A stretch of 64,000 nucleotides of DNA. Source: Prostheceraeus crozeri (taxonomy: Eukaryota; Platyhelminthes; Polycladida; Euryleptidae). The translations under genes were made by a program, and so were the position numbers. The notes beneath the pieces are model-generated. The model was not told where the DNA came from, made no database searches, and saw nothing but the letters and a program-made list of their open reading frames with translations. The DNA is taken from positions 310,001 to 374,000 of the forward strand of contig CAJQUW010010341.1 in assembly GCA_907163375.1 (NCBI GenBank). The letters are read 5' to 3'. Shown here piece by piece: positions 1 through 15,100 of the stretch; positions within the stretch are counted from its first letter, which is position 1, and each line of letters starts with the position of its first letter.

Positions 1-102
1 CCCTGTTCAAACATATTCGCTGTACTGAGACGTCTTGCACTTGAAATTAAAGCCTGCTTCATACTCCCTGGATTAATGACATCTCCACGATCCAAGACGG
101 CA
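1..102 (-). CDS. MBTPS1: MBTPS1 exon cut by the window start
   Basis: Reading on the minus strand from an acceptor TTTCAG, one base completes Ser and then [20 protein letters not shown] and [14 protein letters not shown] follow. Human S1P has [20 protein letters not shown] followed by VNMFEQGHGK. The exon runs off the window at position 1, so its donor and the rest of the gene are not visible. Confidence 0.93.
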
Positions 103-3100
103 CTGAAACATCAACAGAAAATCGAAGCCGGTTATTTCGTTTGACAATGAAAATCACATGCAGCGTCATTCCTGTCTATCCTTCATAGTACAAATATTTT
201 AAGCATCTGAGCGATCTCAACTCTGTAAATTCTTGTAAATAGAATAATTAAAAACTGAGCTGCGCCCTCAGTTGAAAGATGAAAGTAGACATGAACAGCT
301 GCCAGGAATCATCAGCAGGCCTAGTTCACATTCCACAACATCGACAGAACTATGTATATTCTTGTCTGGAAGCTACCGAAATGTCAATCAGTAGCCAAGC
401 CCTTATTTGATATCTATGGTGTGAAAGATAACCTTGGTATGTTCTGTGATCAGTTCATGAAAATTACAATCATGTTTGATTAACATTTGATTAATATGTT
501 TGATTGACATTTGATAAAAATAATAATGATTCTTGATAAAAATAACAGAAAATATTGGAAATAAGTTCTGTACTTTTGAACATACATTGTAGTAGAATAA
601 TGTAAGTCGAGCAATGTTCGCGACAATTTTAATTTTGCGCATTTCGAGAAATTACAGTTACGTGAAATCTTTCTTTTACATTGCTATTTAACAACTTTGT
701 GTAGGATCCTGATTTTGCACCTCATAATGATGTATTACCAAACAATAACTCTACTTTCAAGAACGGTAAGAAACATGCAAAAATGACTGCAAAGCAAACA
801 ACAAACATCAAATGGCAGAGTACAGACATAATTTTAAATATGAATTTGCGTCGCATCCACAATATAAGATTTCAGCTGCTAAAATACCCTATCAATTTAC
901 CCGCTTAAATCTATTATTGAGCAGACGATATATGTTCACTTCTAAAATGAAATCTAACATCTTCTCGCCAGCTGATACAAACTGGACTACAGAAACATAT
1001 AGACTTACGTGTGAGTTTGCCTACAAACATTTCGACTGATTTCAGGTTCTCATTTCCGGTTGCGCAAAGCCTGAACCATCAAATGGCAATTTTCCACTCC
1101 ACATAATAAAGATTCATAACATTTTTGTAATCTTCTTAGCCGCGTAAGTATTGTAAGTAATGTTTTCGATATGTTGCAATTTCCGCAGTTAGTATCGCTA
1201 TTCCTGCAGTTGGGAAGATTCGCGAAAATAGAAGGTCATGAAAAAGTATGTTTCTTAACGACCCACAAAAATTTAGTGACTGGAACATTAAATTTGGGTA
1301 TAATGTAGAGTAGATTTTCCCTTTAACAGAAGTAGAACACTGATTTTCAGCTTGAAAATCGTCTTGAAAATGATTTTGCAAATGACCAAAACCAGGACAA
1401 AAGAATTTACATGAATTTTTATAAGATATTTTAAAAATTTGAAGTCACGCGATTTAGTATTGATCACATGTAGATCAGGAACCATGATTCATGGATGCTG
1501 TAACAGCAGCCGGACTTGCTCCCCCTTTCTGCTTGGAAAGGGTTAATTAGGCGCCCCCGATGGGTTAATCAGGTGTCCTATGATAGTGCAGCTGGACGTT
1601 CAAAAAGCAGAAATATTTGAATTAAAAACATAATCCACGCTAACACAGAAAACCTACAGGGATTTGAAGATACACTCTATAAGTGCATACTATCACACTA
1701 GGAAAATCCAAGGACACAAACTTAGTGTTTATGTTCCAACGGCGCCTCCAGTAACATCTTCACTGAGGTACTTTTCAATCATTGATGTTTTCAACCTGTC
1801 CTATTTATTGATGGGACAATTTCGGATGTCTTGTTTCACTCACTGGTTCCTGCCACATAATATTGATGTTGGAATGGAATCTTCGGAATGAACCGGGAAG
1901 TTCCATGTATTACACATTGTCTCGTAAAGTTCATGTCTGATCGCTATGGTATTGACAGGAGAATTTCACGAAAATGATGTCTTCCCGGTAGCTGTGTCAC
2001 GATAACATCCATCACTTATCTTCGTGCCATCTCCTGTGCACTCACATAAGATCATCAAGATTACAAATGTTAAGAACGATGAACCGATTGAGTGTTAACA
2101 ACATGTTGATGACGTTGATATTTAAAATTCAAATATCAATCAGAAATGTCAATTTCAGCATGCATTATAAAGCAGCTTTCATGTGATCATGTGAAACAGG
2201 TCAAATAGCTCAGTGATTACGTGGCACAGTGGTCAAGTGCTTGGCCTAACGATCTTCTGGCCCAGAGGTCGAGCCCCGACAGTGTCATTGGAAGTCATCA
2301 GGAAGGGCATCCGGTCTAAAAGATCACAACGCCAACGTCCAAAGATCACATGTCAGCACCGTCCAAGACACCAGTATGGGGGAGTAGTGACGTTAAACCA
2401 TTCATCATTACCGCTTTGGAAACAGCATTTCTTCTATTACAACGCAGATTTCCAATAGAACCCAAAAGGGTAAAGGCATTCAAAATGAAATAGAACGCGT
2501 GTCTCTAGCATAAACGACTTATTAACAATGATGTTCTATGAATCGTGACACGGATTCAACCATTATCAAACTTAACTCCAGGTTATTATTCATCAGCTGT
2601 GCTATTAGCTTTGTTATCCTTTTGATTTCAAAATCAGTGAGTAGCCAAACCCCTTAAGCATGATGTGAGGCCTGAAAAGTTAACATCAGTGCAGGTACGA
2701 GTGTATGATTCCTGTTAACAGCATAACTGACCGTCAACTTTCTCTCGCGACCAGCCTAAGTACTAACCGATAAGCAGCATTCGGTGAAAAGCGTGTAATT
2801 GCTAACGTGAAAGTGGTAAATGGACAAGATGCATGCGTCATGAATTTAAAGAAAACTATTTAACTTTTTAAAACGCTTTGCTTACTTATCAAGAATGGAA
2901 AAGTACGAATGTTATCCAAGTTAAAAACCCTTCAAAAGTTGAGAATTCGAAAATACTCGTCACTGTCCTCCAAAATTTAGATATTTTAAAATGAAAAATA
3001 TATAGTCAAAATGAAATACGGTAGAAAATGGTCTATTATTAGTCTATTCATCTTTTATGCTAATCTTCCCGCTAAAAAAATCATTATTTAGTGGAATCAA

Positions 3101-6100
3101 TAGCTACAAACATTTTTAGCAACATTTCTTTATTTACAGCAATAATGTGTCATTTAAATGCGCAAGTTTTTGTCTTATTGAGCTCGAGAAATACCCAACA
3201 ATGACATTATTGCTGATCTGACTTTGATGAGTTGAGCTTCTAGGAAATATCACTTGATATTAAGATTTCAAAAAGTTAAGAACAAGTAGAGTTTTCCTCC
3301 TTGACGGAAAGCTTCCTAACAAGATGCTTTAAAGATAAGAATTGTCATTGAGACGCCTAATGCCCCAAAAAATCTATGAAGATTGTCATTGTACAACGGA
3401 CGTTGCATGAAGCAATGCTAGCCGGATAATAAAAAATCTGAAGTTCTGAGAAATCGTAGTATGCAGGAAAAGCAAACACTTAGAGTTGAAAGATACATGA
3501 ATGTTCATCGAAGATCAGATCACATGAAGCTCAGGAACAAATGAAATACGGGATTCCTTCATTTCCTCTTTTCGCTTCGCTTCGATTAATTTTACAACAG
3601 ATTTTAAATGCAGCCTAATTTGCAACGATGCACGCTGTTCACATTGCATTTCCTCTCAGTCAATACTTGGTCTCCATCAAGATTATTTGCATACATCAAA
3701 GTTAAATCGTTGGAGAAGTGAATTACTTCCCTTTACTCTTCAAGTTCGGTTCTGGTGCTCATGAGATATTCTTTTAAACTATCGAATAGAAATCCCTTGA
3801 GGTTGGTGAGGCTTCAAATGTCGCATCTGCATAGGAATCAAAGATAATGAATGTTTGACAAGTTGAGTGCATTGATTCGATTCAGGGAAAAATGGTTGTG
3901 AACTTTTATTACTTCGGATTTTTAGTCGAGAGTGGCAATGTAAGGTAACAAGTTCATTTTCAGACTGAACAATTCATTCTGAATTTAACTTAATACCGTA
4001 GATCATTCATAGAATTGAAGAATAACTTTAAATGGTTAGTAAATCAGATATTATTCTATGAAAACAGTGTGCGAAAGATTAGCTACTAACAGATCAAAGT
4101 TAAATGTGATCACCAAAATGATTTCCAGCAAATTGTTTCTAATGATTTACTACGACTAAGCTGATGTTTGCATCATTATATTTTACAGGAATATCATTTA
4201 TACGAAAAAGAGGTGAATTCTTTGAATGGAGCGATATTGACATTGAATCGTTCATTAACTCTATTGCACTACAAACACCAGAAATACAAGAAAAAAATAA
4301 GGCCACTATATCTTGCTGTTATTGCAATTTCAATTTCAATTTCATCGTTTCTTTCCTATCTGATGATAAAATTGGTTTTGCTATCGCATGATCAGCAAAA
4401 GAAACAAGTCAAAATATTGTAATAACATCAATTTAGTTGGCCTATGTTGTTTTTATTCCAGACAATAATAGACTCGAGCGAATCATTTCAATTGAGAGAA
4501 ACCCCAAAACCAGATGTTACTTAAATGATTAGCTAAAAAATAATCATTTAGCCAACATCTGGCTTTGGAGCTTCTCTCAACTGAAATGACTGCTTTTATT
4601 TACCGTTGCTACAATTCAGTCCGTTACTGAGGAAATTCATCATTTACTTTACATGCCGAAAGTTATAACTATGTCAAAGAAAAATGCTGCGTATATAAAA
4701 AACATATGGAATGTAATTCATGAAACATTCAAAAACACGATAATAATAACTTGGAGCATTTTCAGGAGTGTAGTGTTATCAATTAATTATCTTGATAATG
4801 GATATGGCATTTTAGCCGAAATACAGGGTGGCGCACGTAAACCGCCGAATTTTAAACTTTTATTACTCCTAAAATATTCATCCGATCGTCATGAAATTTC
4901 GACTCATACTAGTTTGGAGTATAGGATTTATGATGATTATACCTGTTGTACTGAGAATTGTCAGAAAATTCTGATTCTATTGACCGAATGACATGTAGTA
5001 AAATTGACATACCAACAATGTATCTTAACATGTAAAATTTAATGATAAACTTTTCCCTTTATTTCCCCACGTCTTTATCAATAATGACCAAACGAATTAA
5101 GGTAAATGTCATAGAAAACATTTATCAAATGAAAAACATAAGAAAAGTGTTAGTAGTCATCGAACTTCAACGTGTCCTCCTCCATTCTCGAGGACGGATT
5201 CGAGTCGCTTTTGGTAGGCCAGAGCAGTTTCTCGACACATCTCAGTTGTCACTTCTTGAAATGCTTGTATGATGCGGTCCTTCAGGTCTTGCATGGATGT
5301 TGGCCGTGTATGGTAAACCTTGGACTTGACAAAACCCCACAAGAAGAAATCGCAAGGCGTCAGGTCAGGTGAACGCGGTGGCCAAATCATGTTAGGAGAT
5401 CCACGTCCCATCCATCTGTTAGGCATCTTGTTCAACCACTCACGCACAGGAAGTCCCCAGTGTGGAGGTGCACCATCCTGCATGAATATGATGCTCCTGC
5501 CTCTTCTGTCCGACTGCACCGCTGGCCAAAATTCCTCCTGTAGCATCTTGAGATACTGATCCTTGTTGAGGGAGGTGTCGAAGAAGAACGGTCCGTAGAT
5601 ACCTGATTGGCTGATTGCCGCCCAGAGGGTGGTGCGTGGCGAGTGCATAGACTCTTGCTTGATCCAGTGAGAGTTCTGGTTGGCCCAATAACGACAATTG
5701 TGGCGATTCACACCACCATCCAGATGGAAGTGAGCTTCATCGGACCAGGTTAGTTCCACTAAATGGCTCGGGTTGGCTTGGATGCGCTGTAGCTCCTGTT
5801 CTGCGAACTCCATTCGGTTTTCCAGATCTTCTTCGTGTAATCGCTGCACCACCTGGACCTTGTACGGATGCCATCCACAGTCATGGAGGATGCGCTGGAT
5901 AGTGCGGCGACTCACTTGAAGGGCATTAGATGCACCAGGGGTAGATGTGTTTGGGTCCTCCTCGAAGTGCTGCACAACTCGTTCCACATTCTGCTCCGTT
6001 CGTTCAGAAGATGACCGGTCCCGCTTGATAGTCACCGCACTACCACTGGTTAACAGATTTGTGTGCCACCGCTTTATGGTACGGGCATCCGGTGCTCTCG

Positions 6101-9100
6101 CGTTCTTGCCATACTCTGAATGATAAAGCCGTTGTACCTCCACTGGACTCTTGAGCCACTCGTACCAAGCCGCGCATTTTGCTCGTTCTGCAACCGAATA
6201 TTCTTCTATGTTCGATTCTTCTCAGATAGTGGTATTTTATATGGTGGGTAATCGTCGAATGGTATTTTATATGAAAGTTATAAAAAAATATTATAAAAAA
6301 AGTTATAAGGTTATATGGAAGTAACTGAACAATGTTCACTTCAAGACTGCGCACAACTCGTTGTGCAGAATACGATTCATGTTAAGTTAATTAACTTGAT
6401 CTAGATTTTCGATGTCAACAAAATGAGTACATGTCATTCGGTCAATAGAATCAGAATTTTCTGACAATTCTCAGTACAACAGGTATAATCATCATAAATC
6501 CTATACTCCAAACTAGTATGAGTCGAAATTTCATGACGATCGGATGAATATTTTAGGAGTAATAAAAGTTTAAAATATGGCGGTTTACGTGCGCCACCCT
6601 GTATATTGAATCTATGCATACTTGAATCTACTAATTCCAAATGCTTGAATTTCTCAAAAATGTTATTATTATGACCACAAGGCAGGGTCGAAATCTGGTG
6701 CAGTGCTCGAAAGAATGGAAACTAAGAAAGATACCTGGGGCAACCGCACAGAAACAGTGTCAGATAGTGAGCTGTCAGTGACAAGCAAATTTCAATGGGT
6801 GAATGATACTGTTTGAGATTTGTTAACCTAACAGTATTTCTGTGCGGTCGCCCCTTATCTTTTAGCTTATAAGAACAAATTTGAGGCGATTGTCTTAGTT
6901 ATCCTAGGCCAAAAATAATTGAGCCACAGCAAAACGGTAAAATTGGCATTGTTTTAGTTCTATGCATGTGTAAGTACATGTCTAGAGGCACAATTCAAAG
7001 TCTGAACTTTCGATAAGTTGATGCATGAAGTAAGGAAATCAATTTGCTTAGATCTACGTATCTTTTGTGTAGTGTAACATGAGGCACAAAATTTTCTCAT
7101 GATTACATTTTTTACAAAATGTTTTGAATGAGTGAAAAAATACAAAATAATTCATCGCGACATCTGGTTGTCATATCAGAAGCTGAAAAATGATCAAGTT
7201 ATGATTATCAATTAATTTATCAAAATGATAATGCCAGAATTTTCTCATTTCATTACGCTAAACCTAAATTAGATAATACTCCATTTAGTACAGAGCTGCA
7301 TATGAAATTCCCATGAGATTTTTTGCTAATATATGAACTCCTGAAACATGAACACTCACTCTGAAGCCGGTCGGAAAGCTGAAGAAAATTACTCTTAAGT
7401 GAAATCGAGAAACGAATAAATACGTTTTTTGCTAGCATGAGCTTCCAGTTTGTCATTGTTAAGACGCATACACTGGATTGGCCAGCCCTAGGAGGGCAAA
7501 AAATATATTATCTCGGAACGGTTGCTTCTTATCAGTTGACGGTCATCATGAAGATTGACAAATACTGCGCTAGCGATTGCAGAGGAAATTCCTCTCTCCC
7601 TTTTGATTGAGTGCTCACTATACAACTAGAGTGCCTGGGTTCGAATCAAAGCGTGGAACAAATCAGCCTATTCATCCCTTTCTATTAAGAACGGATGGAA
7701 CTGTCATTGATCAAGTAGTCCTGTAATAAGTAACTACGGACTTTTTCAAATCCTTTCGACATAATAACAGGAGTGGGGGATGGGTTGTCTTGTCTTCTGA
7801 TGCCGTCTTTGTTCGAAAAATGGTTCGGCTGGTAGATGATTCCTCTGCGCATCTTCTATTTCAATGATGCTGATTTTCGATGTGATTTTGATTGGAAATC
7901 AACACTTTAACAATAATACCAAAAATATATACTTTTTCCTGTAAATTGCTGTCATCAATATTACGAGTATTTAGAAGGCTACTAGAATCTAGTCAAACCT
8001 AATTGGTCAACATTAGAAGTCAATCAACTCTAGACTAGCATCATGAAGGTTTTGCATGGAACATTCAGTACATGTCTGACTGATTATATTTGGTGTACCT
8101 TGCTATCGTGCAACTCAATATCCTTTTTAACTAAATCGGCAATTTCAGCAATGAATTTACAAAATAATTGGCCACCTTCCGCCGATTAGCAGAGTCGTTA
8201 ATCGGCACAGCCCTAATTCGGTCTTTTTTTCGGATCGTATGTTGCAAGCGTGGTCAAATCCTAAGTTTCGTGTATAACGGTAAGATTGATGAGACATATC
8301 AAGCACGAGTTAATATGTCAAGTATACGAGTACAATCTCTGTATTTATTGCTTGCTAATGAAAACTTCCGAAATGCTACTAATAGTGTCCTAAACTATAC
8401 TTAGCTGCAATTTTAATCTCAGGTAATGCCAGGTAGGATGGGTTTCACCGAAACTCAATAAGAGAGGACACAATGCTGTTAGCAACTAGCAGCAACTAGA
8501 CTAATTAATCCATGAACTAATGAAGGAATCAGTTCTTAGCTTCGAAAGACACAGAAACATACAGAAGCATTGTTTCTTTGCCTTCTATTCACAAAGCAGC
8601 ATGCTCCACCACGCTGATATCGGCCAATGAGATCTGAAAACTGTCCATTCGGTTTTCATAAATGAAGAATCACTCCCAACTGCGGTGAAGAGAAATCAGC
8701 ACCTGACATTCTACACGAAGTAAAATAATGGACAAAAAGTGGGATCGTCGGCTCCGAAATCTAGCACATTGGGCATTTTAGAATGATTAGAGACATTCAT
8801 TTCATAATAAAATAGTGGGAATCAATCTAAATTGAAGATATGCGGTAGAAAAACAGATAGTTTCACTACTTGTTGATTAGAATTATAAATGATTGCAGTG
8901 TTCAAAGTTCAATTCCTTCGATTTTTAATCTTCGGTTTCAGGGGGTGTCGGAAACGAATATTATGAGGCCTGCTCAATTCTCATGCCATCTAAAGATCAA
9001 CATAAAATGTACGAGTAATATACCAACGATAAGAAGGTCACGGAAGATCAAATTAAAAGTGAATGGAACGAATTAGCACAGCGGCATGACTGTCTTTAAT

Positions 9101-12100
9101 CCGTGAAAAACTCTTATTAATTTCAATATGTGAAAAACATACATGTACGTCCAGAGCTGTACAGTGCAAACCAAAATAACAGAAATATTGTTTCTCACCT
9201 ATACAGTAGAGTTACAGCTCCTGCAACCACTGGCGAAGCAACTGAAGTTCCAGAGAGGGTTCGGCAACCAAAATTTAGCGCACTGCCGAGTACTCCGAAG
9301 CCATAAGTTACTATATCAGGCTTCAGTCGTCCATATCCAGATGGCAGCTCCTGAAAATGATTTCATATTATGCAAATGCGATTAGCACTAGTATATCTGT
9401 GGAACATCTTGATGATAAAGCACATATAGCGAAAAATGAGAGATTTGATGGTAGTTACTCGTAAGTAGGCCATCGGATTATATGCGCAATCGTATAATAA
9501 GCGTCGTACTCTCGGTCCCAAAACATTTGCAAAATAATGCGCAAATTCTTAACATTTCGTGTGATATCCCAAGTAAATTGCCATTGAGAAATCGCAAATT
9601 GACATAAAATTGTGCTATCAGATCGCAACTTCTTTATCGAGGTGACGAATTGACGAGGGCTAGGGCTGCATCGAAACTTGGGTTCGGTTGAACCACCGAC
9701 ATTTGTATATCTGTTCAATTGAAAAGAAATGATGCAAAAACAAGAAAAAAACGCAAAAAATTATGTTTTTTAGCTCTAAGTGTAGACTTGCCTTCACTAT
9801 TCCTGGAACTTTTATTCGATTACTTGCTTAAATAGTTCGAAAGTGACGATAACGTATTAGTTGTCATTTTATTTCCTCAACTTTATGAAGATGAAAAATA
9901 TAATGAAAGTCATTCGACAGAGGCGAAGTGGATCCATCTGTTTCTCATTAAAACATGCCCATAATGATAGCAGCTTCATATAAAATATCCACAGAAGTTC
10001 CTTCTCGGTAAATTTTCAGTGCCGACAATACTCAAATGGCGTCTTTCACATTGTAACAAATATTTAGCTTCATTCGTTCATGTTAATTATCAAATGACCC
10101 CATATGTCAATTTTTTCTATTCGAGCGAATCATTGCCCTGTCAAGCATTTTAAAAGGCATTTAGAGATTGGTTGATATTGAATTTCAGCAATTCCATGCT
10201 GACAATGGTAGATTTGTGATTTCTAGATGAACTTGTCGAATCCACAAGCAGATCATTTGAAAATTCGTTCACACTAGGAATGATGAATGAATGGTTTAAC
10301 GTCACTACTCCCCCATACTGGGGCTTGGACGGAGCTGACATAGTTAGACTTTAATTTGGAGCATAGTGATCTTTTAGTCAGGATTCCCTTCCTGACGACT
10401 TCCAATTACACTTTCGGGGATCGACCTCTGTACCCGAAGATCGTTAGGCCAAGCACTAAACCACTGTGCGGTGGAGACAACACTACATAAGTTGCTAGAA
10501 AAGTAAATTCAATTAATGTCACTTGCATCAGACTTTTTGATTAAAAGAAAATGGAGTGCTTTACTTTCAACTATATTTCAAATCTCAGACTGAAAAGTAA
10601 GCGTATGTAATAACTTTTACTTCGATAATTTTTGAAATTCATTAGTATTAGAATGAAACTATTGGAATCAATTAGAACTCGTACTTTGTGCTTTCAATTC
10701 CAAGAATTCATCCTAATAAATTTTGTCATTATCAATTTTTTATGATTATATATCATTCATATTAATTTTACTATTATCGATAAAGGCTGATTTGTTGTTA
10801 CTAACTCTACTTGCAATTCAATCTGGGACTACTATCAAGTTATGCATTATCTCTTACATGTATTGCAGTATTGCTCGAGAACAGATTAACATACTTATTT
10901 CATCACCATTGATCATGTTTTATGTTGAAAAGAAGGAAACTGTGCTTCGTCGAATTTATCGACAAATATAATGAAAGCGGAATAAATTTTCAGCATTGGA
11001 AAAAATTGTTCATCTGAACAAACCGGAGCATGGTTAAATTCTTCTCGGAAAATCGAGCACACTTGTCAATAAGTAAATCTCTACTGTAAGTCTATCATCT
11101 GAGGTTGCTTCATATCTAGGTTGATGATAAAAGAGCCCTTCAAGGACAAAGCGACTTAATGGCAAAATGCCAGCACTGCATGTTGAAGAATATTGTCTAT
11201 AATCTCGATGAAATTTAATAATTCAGAATTTATGACAATCGATTCAAGCAGCTTTGATGCAACTGGAAACAGGGATGTAGGTAGAATATCATCTATCGTA
11301 AGCCTTTTGCGCTTAGGATTCGACAAAATTCTTCAAGATTCCATTGAGCATAATCAATCTGCCTTCAATAGTACCTGATGATGTTGACGGAGGGAAAATA
11401 TGTCGTCTCTATTCGCACAGGCTACTACATGCAGTTGCGACTTTTACCATGGTCCTGCTCCGCCTGTTTGGTGTGAGCAGGACCGAAACATAGGTCGCAC
11501 CTGGTAGCCTGCACAAATAAAGAAAACATCCGCCGAGGCATTGTTTTCCCTCCATCAACATTAGATAGTGATGTGAAGAACCACGTACTCAATCTTCAAT
11601 AGACACAGTGAAACTAATTACACGGCAGGGGACCATCTATGATGCGAATAAGTAGACGATAAGTAAACTAGAAAGAACATCATCGCTTCCACCTAACTTT
11701 ATGGGATTCTAACTTTCCAAAAGGCGTTGAACAAAGTCAACAGAAATGCCGATATCTAGAGATTTGTCGTTTTGTGACATGTCAAAGTTGGAGTAGTCTG
11801 TTCCTTCATATAAATGAGATGTCAGAAACATATTCATATCGTTAACAGCATCATGGGTATGCGGATATGAATTCACATTCAGGGGTTGTAGCGCTTATTT
11901 TCAGATTTTTCACGAATGATTGATAAATTCACGCAGGGCACTCTATATAATTCTGAGAAAAGTAGCTGCCCTTATCCCCATTTACCAGGTATATATGCTT
12001 GTAGATGAGCAATGAACATGTATGTACGTGGACGCGCGCGCATACGCATGCAATGCTTGCACGTATGAAGCGCACATTATATATTACTATGCATCTTCCG

Positions 12101-15100
12101 GGCGTTGACGAACTGGTAATCAGTCGATGGATCATTATTATTACTTCAAGTGCTCCTTGGGAAACAACGCTTCTTCGAGGAAATCGAATATTTCGTAGAA
12201 AAGCTGATAAGATCGAGTACATGTAAATCGAACGAATTAAGTCGTAAATGAATGTTAATGAAGCATAAATCGAATACAATCAAATTTTGAAACAGACAAC
12301 TGGCATGGGTCACAGCAAAACCTCTGCCATAAACTGAGCCCCGATAAGAGAGAGCATTACCTTTTATTTGCTATTAAGTGGATCGAACTTTTATCGAATA
12401 GCAAGCACAGCTGTCATTGATAGATAATATCAAATGAGAACAAGCTAGTTCCTGCCAGATTGATAACGACTGACAGATAACATAATTCCATTTTGATCAA
12501 ATTAAGAACATTCTGAATCCTCTTATGTAAGGAAATAATTTTATCTACTTAACTAGAAATAGACTGAACAGATTTTTGTAACTTATTAGATAAGTTTTGT
12601 AATTCAATTATCAATAGTGCAAGGCCATCTAACTTTTAAACAATATAATTTCATGATTGTAATAAGAACAAAATTACATGTTAGGTAATATCATTAAGTT
12701 GGAATGAATACAATATCAATGTTTTGTTATTTCGATTGATTTTGTAAAGAAAAACTTTGATATCATTTTTTGTTGTTTGTAAGTTGAAATTATTGAAATC
12801 ATGTTATTTTTCAGTTTTTCTACGCACAATAATTAACGTAGTTTGTTAATATATATTTCGCCGATCTGGCCTTGTCAATTGTAATATAAAGAAATCCAAA
12901 TATAAGGCATTTCTTTATATTACGATTGACAAGGCCAGATCGGCGAAATATAAATTAACAAACTACATTAATTTTTGTGCGTAGAAAAACTAAAAAACAA
13001 CATTATTTCAATAATTTCAACTTGCAAACAACAACAAATGAATAGAATATCTATCTTGAAAATCTGATGCAAATGGCTTTACTTCACACAGATGATTTAT
13101 CCCAATTTATTCAAGCTTGAGAAATTAGCTAAAAATAGAAGGATACAGGATTATAATTGGTATTTTTCTTTGTTTATGTCATGAAAGCAGAAAATGCACG
13201 TGTACATTCATTCACAAAGATATAATCAGAAAATATAATACTCAGAGATACGGAAACACTGAAATCTTGCAAAGTCTTGGAGGGATTTCACTGAGTCTGA
13301 ATTTATGTCTGCTCGCCACAATCTCATATTATTTCAAGGAACTGGTAACTGAGATTTTCTATGGTTTCGGCTCCGCGCATGGTTTAAAGACACAAGAACT
13401 TTCCTGATCATATTGATAAATTCCAGTCAAATTCTCAACAGCTTCAAATTGTTGACATGCCAAATTGATTCACTGAAGCTAATAGCGAAACTGATAAAGA
13501 AATGCCAGCTCTATCGAAAATTCAAATGTTGAGTTTTAGATGATGATTGCAATGACTGTCACTATCGGACTTCTGCCTTGCACAATTCAAATGCTTTCAG
13601 TCTGAGCAGCAACTAAAGCAATACAAATCAAGTGAATAAATTCAGTAATCAATTATGAGGTCACGATTAAATTTTATGAGAATAAGCAAAATATAAAAGA
13701 GCTTTTCGTGGTGTGCAGCGATTTAGGAAACGGACAGTATGTGAACCAGAACAGAAACATGCATTTTCTGATAAAATTTCACGAATCATACGAAAACAAA
13801 AGAAATATCGGTTACACATTTCACCTTTTCGCCGTCATTAGGGGTGGTCCCATTATTACCTCACGCAGGCAATAATCATGTTCATATTCTCTCCATCCAT
13901 GTCCTTTGCACCGGTTCAGGTAGAGACACTTCAATCCTGTCGTCTATTACATACCACAAATTTCACAAACATCTCTTAAATGCTCACCTGGCTTGTTTTC
14001 AATTCAGCATCAAAATAAAGAATTTCTCATGCATTAATAATTATCCATTTTTCTAACTTCAAAAAGCCGTTGTAGCATTTGAAATCAAAACAGCATTCAC
14101 ACAATTCTTTGAAGAGTACCGAATTGCATGGAATAGATGATAGTACTGCAACCATCGGCCGCTGAATTAATCATAATGCAATCGCTCTTCGAATTCAAAT
14201 TAAAAACAATTCAAGCTAAATTATTGGAATTTTTCAATACAATTACCTCTACCGTCGCATTTACTGAGTTGGAATAATCAGAAGTTAATTAGTCAGACAG
14301 ATTTCAGTACCGACAGAGAAGTGCGGAATTGCACACCATGATATTCCGATTTCAATTCTGAAGTTTGACTTCAAAATGAAGTTGAGCGATCATTTAAACT
14401 ATTATTAATGTCGATGATTTATCATGGCTACGTGATGACTGCCGCACTAATTCAAGAGTATTTTTCAGTCAAGTAGACTACTGAGGCTTCAAAGCCGTTT
14501 CTCTCCTCAAGGTCTTCCGAAGATATTAACTCCCGGAATGTCAATTTTCTGCAGTGCTGGATCACTTTCAGGTGGAATGACATTTTTCGATGAAAACTAG
14601 TTACGTTTGAAGAGCAGACGCAAAATGACACCGATTTTCTGGCTTTTCATGACACTTCACTTTCGTATCTTTATAAATACAACGTCAATCTGAAATTTTA
14701 TCAAGTCTGCATCTGATTGCTAAATTGCATAAAATTATTAGCTAAAATAATCATTGAATTGCTTCAATTTGCCTTCGAAGTATGTGATGACCACCAAAAT
14801 GGATCTAATATCTTGACAGTTATTCAACTTCACAGCTCAACACAGAGCGTTGTAAGTAACAATTAAAAGTGCAAGCGCATTACCGGCTCTTCATCTAGCA
14901 ACTTATTTTACTGCGCCGATCAAAATAATTCCTCATTTCGTGCAATTAAATCGTAAAACTCTCTACATATAAATGAAGCATTAAGGCTACTGGGCATTAC
15001 TATTTACTCCTTCCCTAGGCAAAGACAGTGCTGACATGAACAGACTTAAAATGGAGCACTGTGATGCTTTTAGTCCGGATTCCAATGATACTCGGGGTTT

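Larger units (their letters stand above)
4824..6601 (-). mobile_element. Tc1/mariner-superfamily DD41D transposon
   Basis: The element is 1778 bp, flanked by TA on both sides (4822-4823 and 6602-6603), with ends CAGGGTGGCGCACGTAAACC. The terminal inverted repeats are long, about 174 bp, and nearly identical. They enclose one transposase reading frame on the minus strand. The catalytic spacing is 41 residues between the second and third Asp, the pattern described for the rosa/Visitor DD41D group. It lies in the MBTPS1 intron between the exons at 1-102 and 9199-9350. The near-identity of the ends and the long open frame suggest a fairly recent insertion. Confidence 0.9.

Noticed and set aside
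4653-6640. Matching frames containing [20 protein letters not shown] at both ends of the DD41D element
   Set aside because: They fall in the terminal inverted repeats and are not a gene.
7580-7700. Possible tRNA gene around an exact B-box
   Set aside because: No A-box at correct distance and no cloverleaf; at most a SINE remnant.
11929-12279. 116-codon minus-strand frame and its plus-strand counterpart
   Set aside because: No motif, no splice signals, and both strands are open over a low-complexity stretch, which suggests chance.
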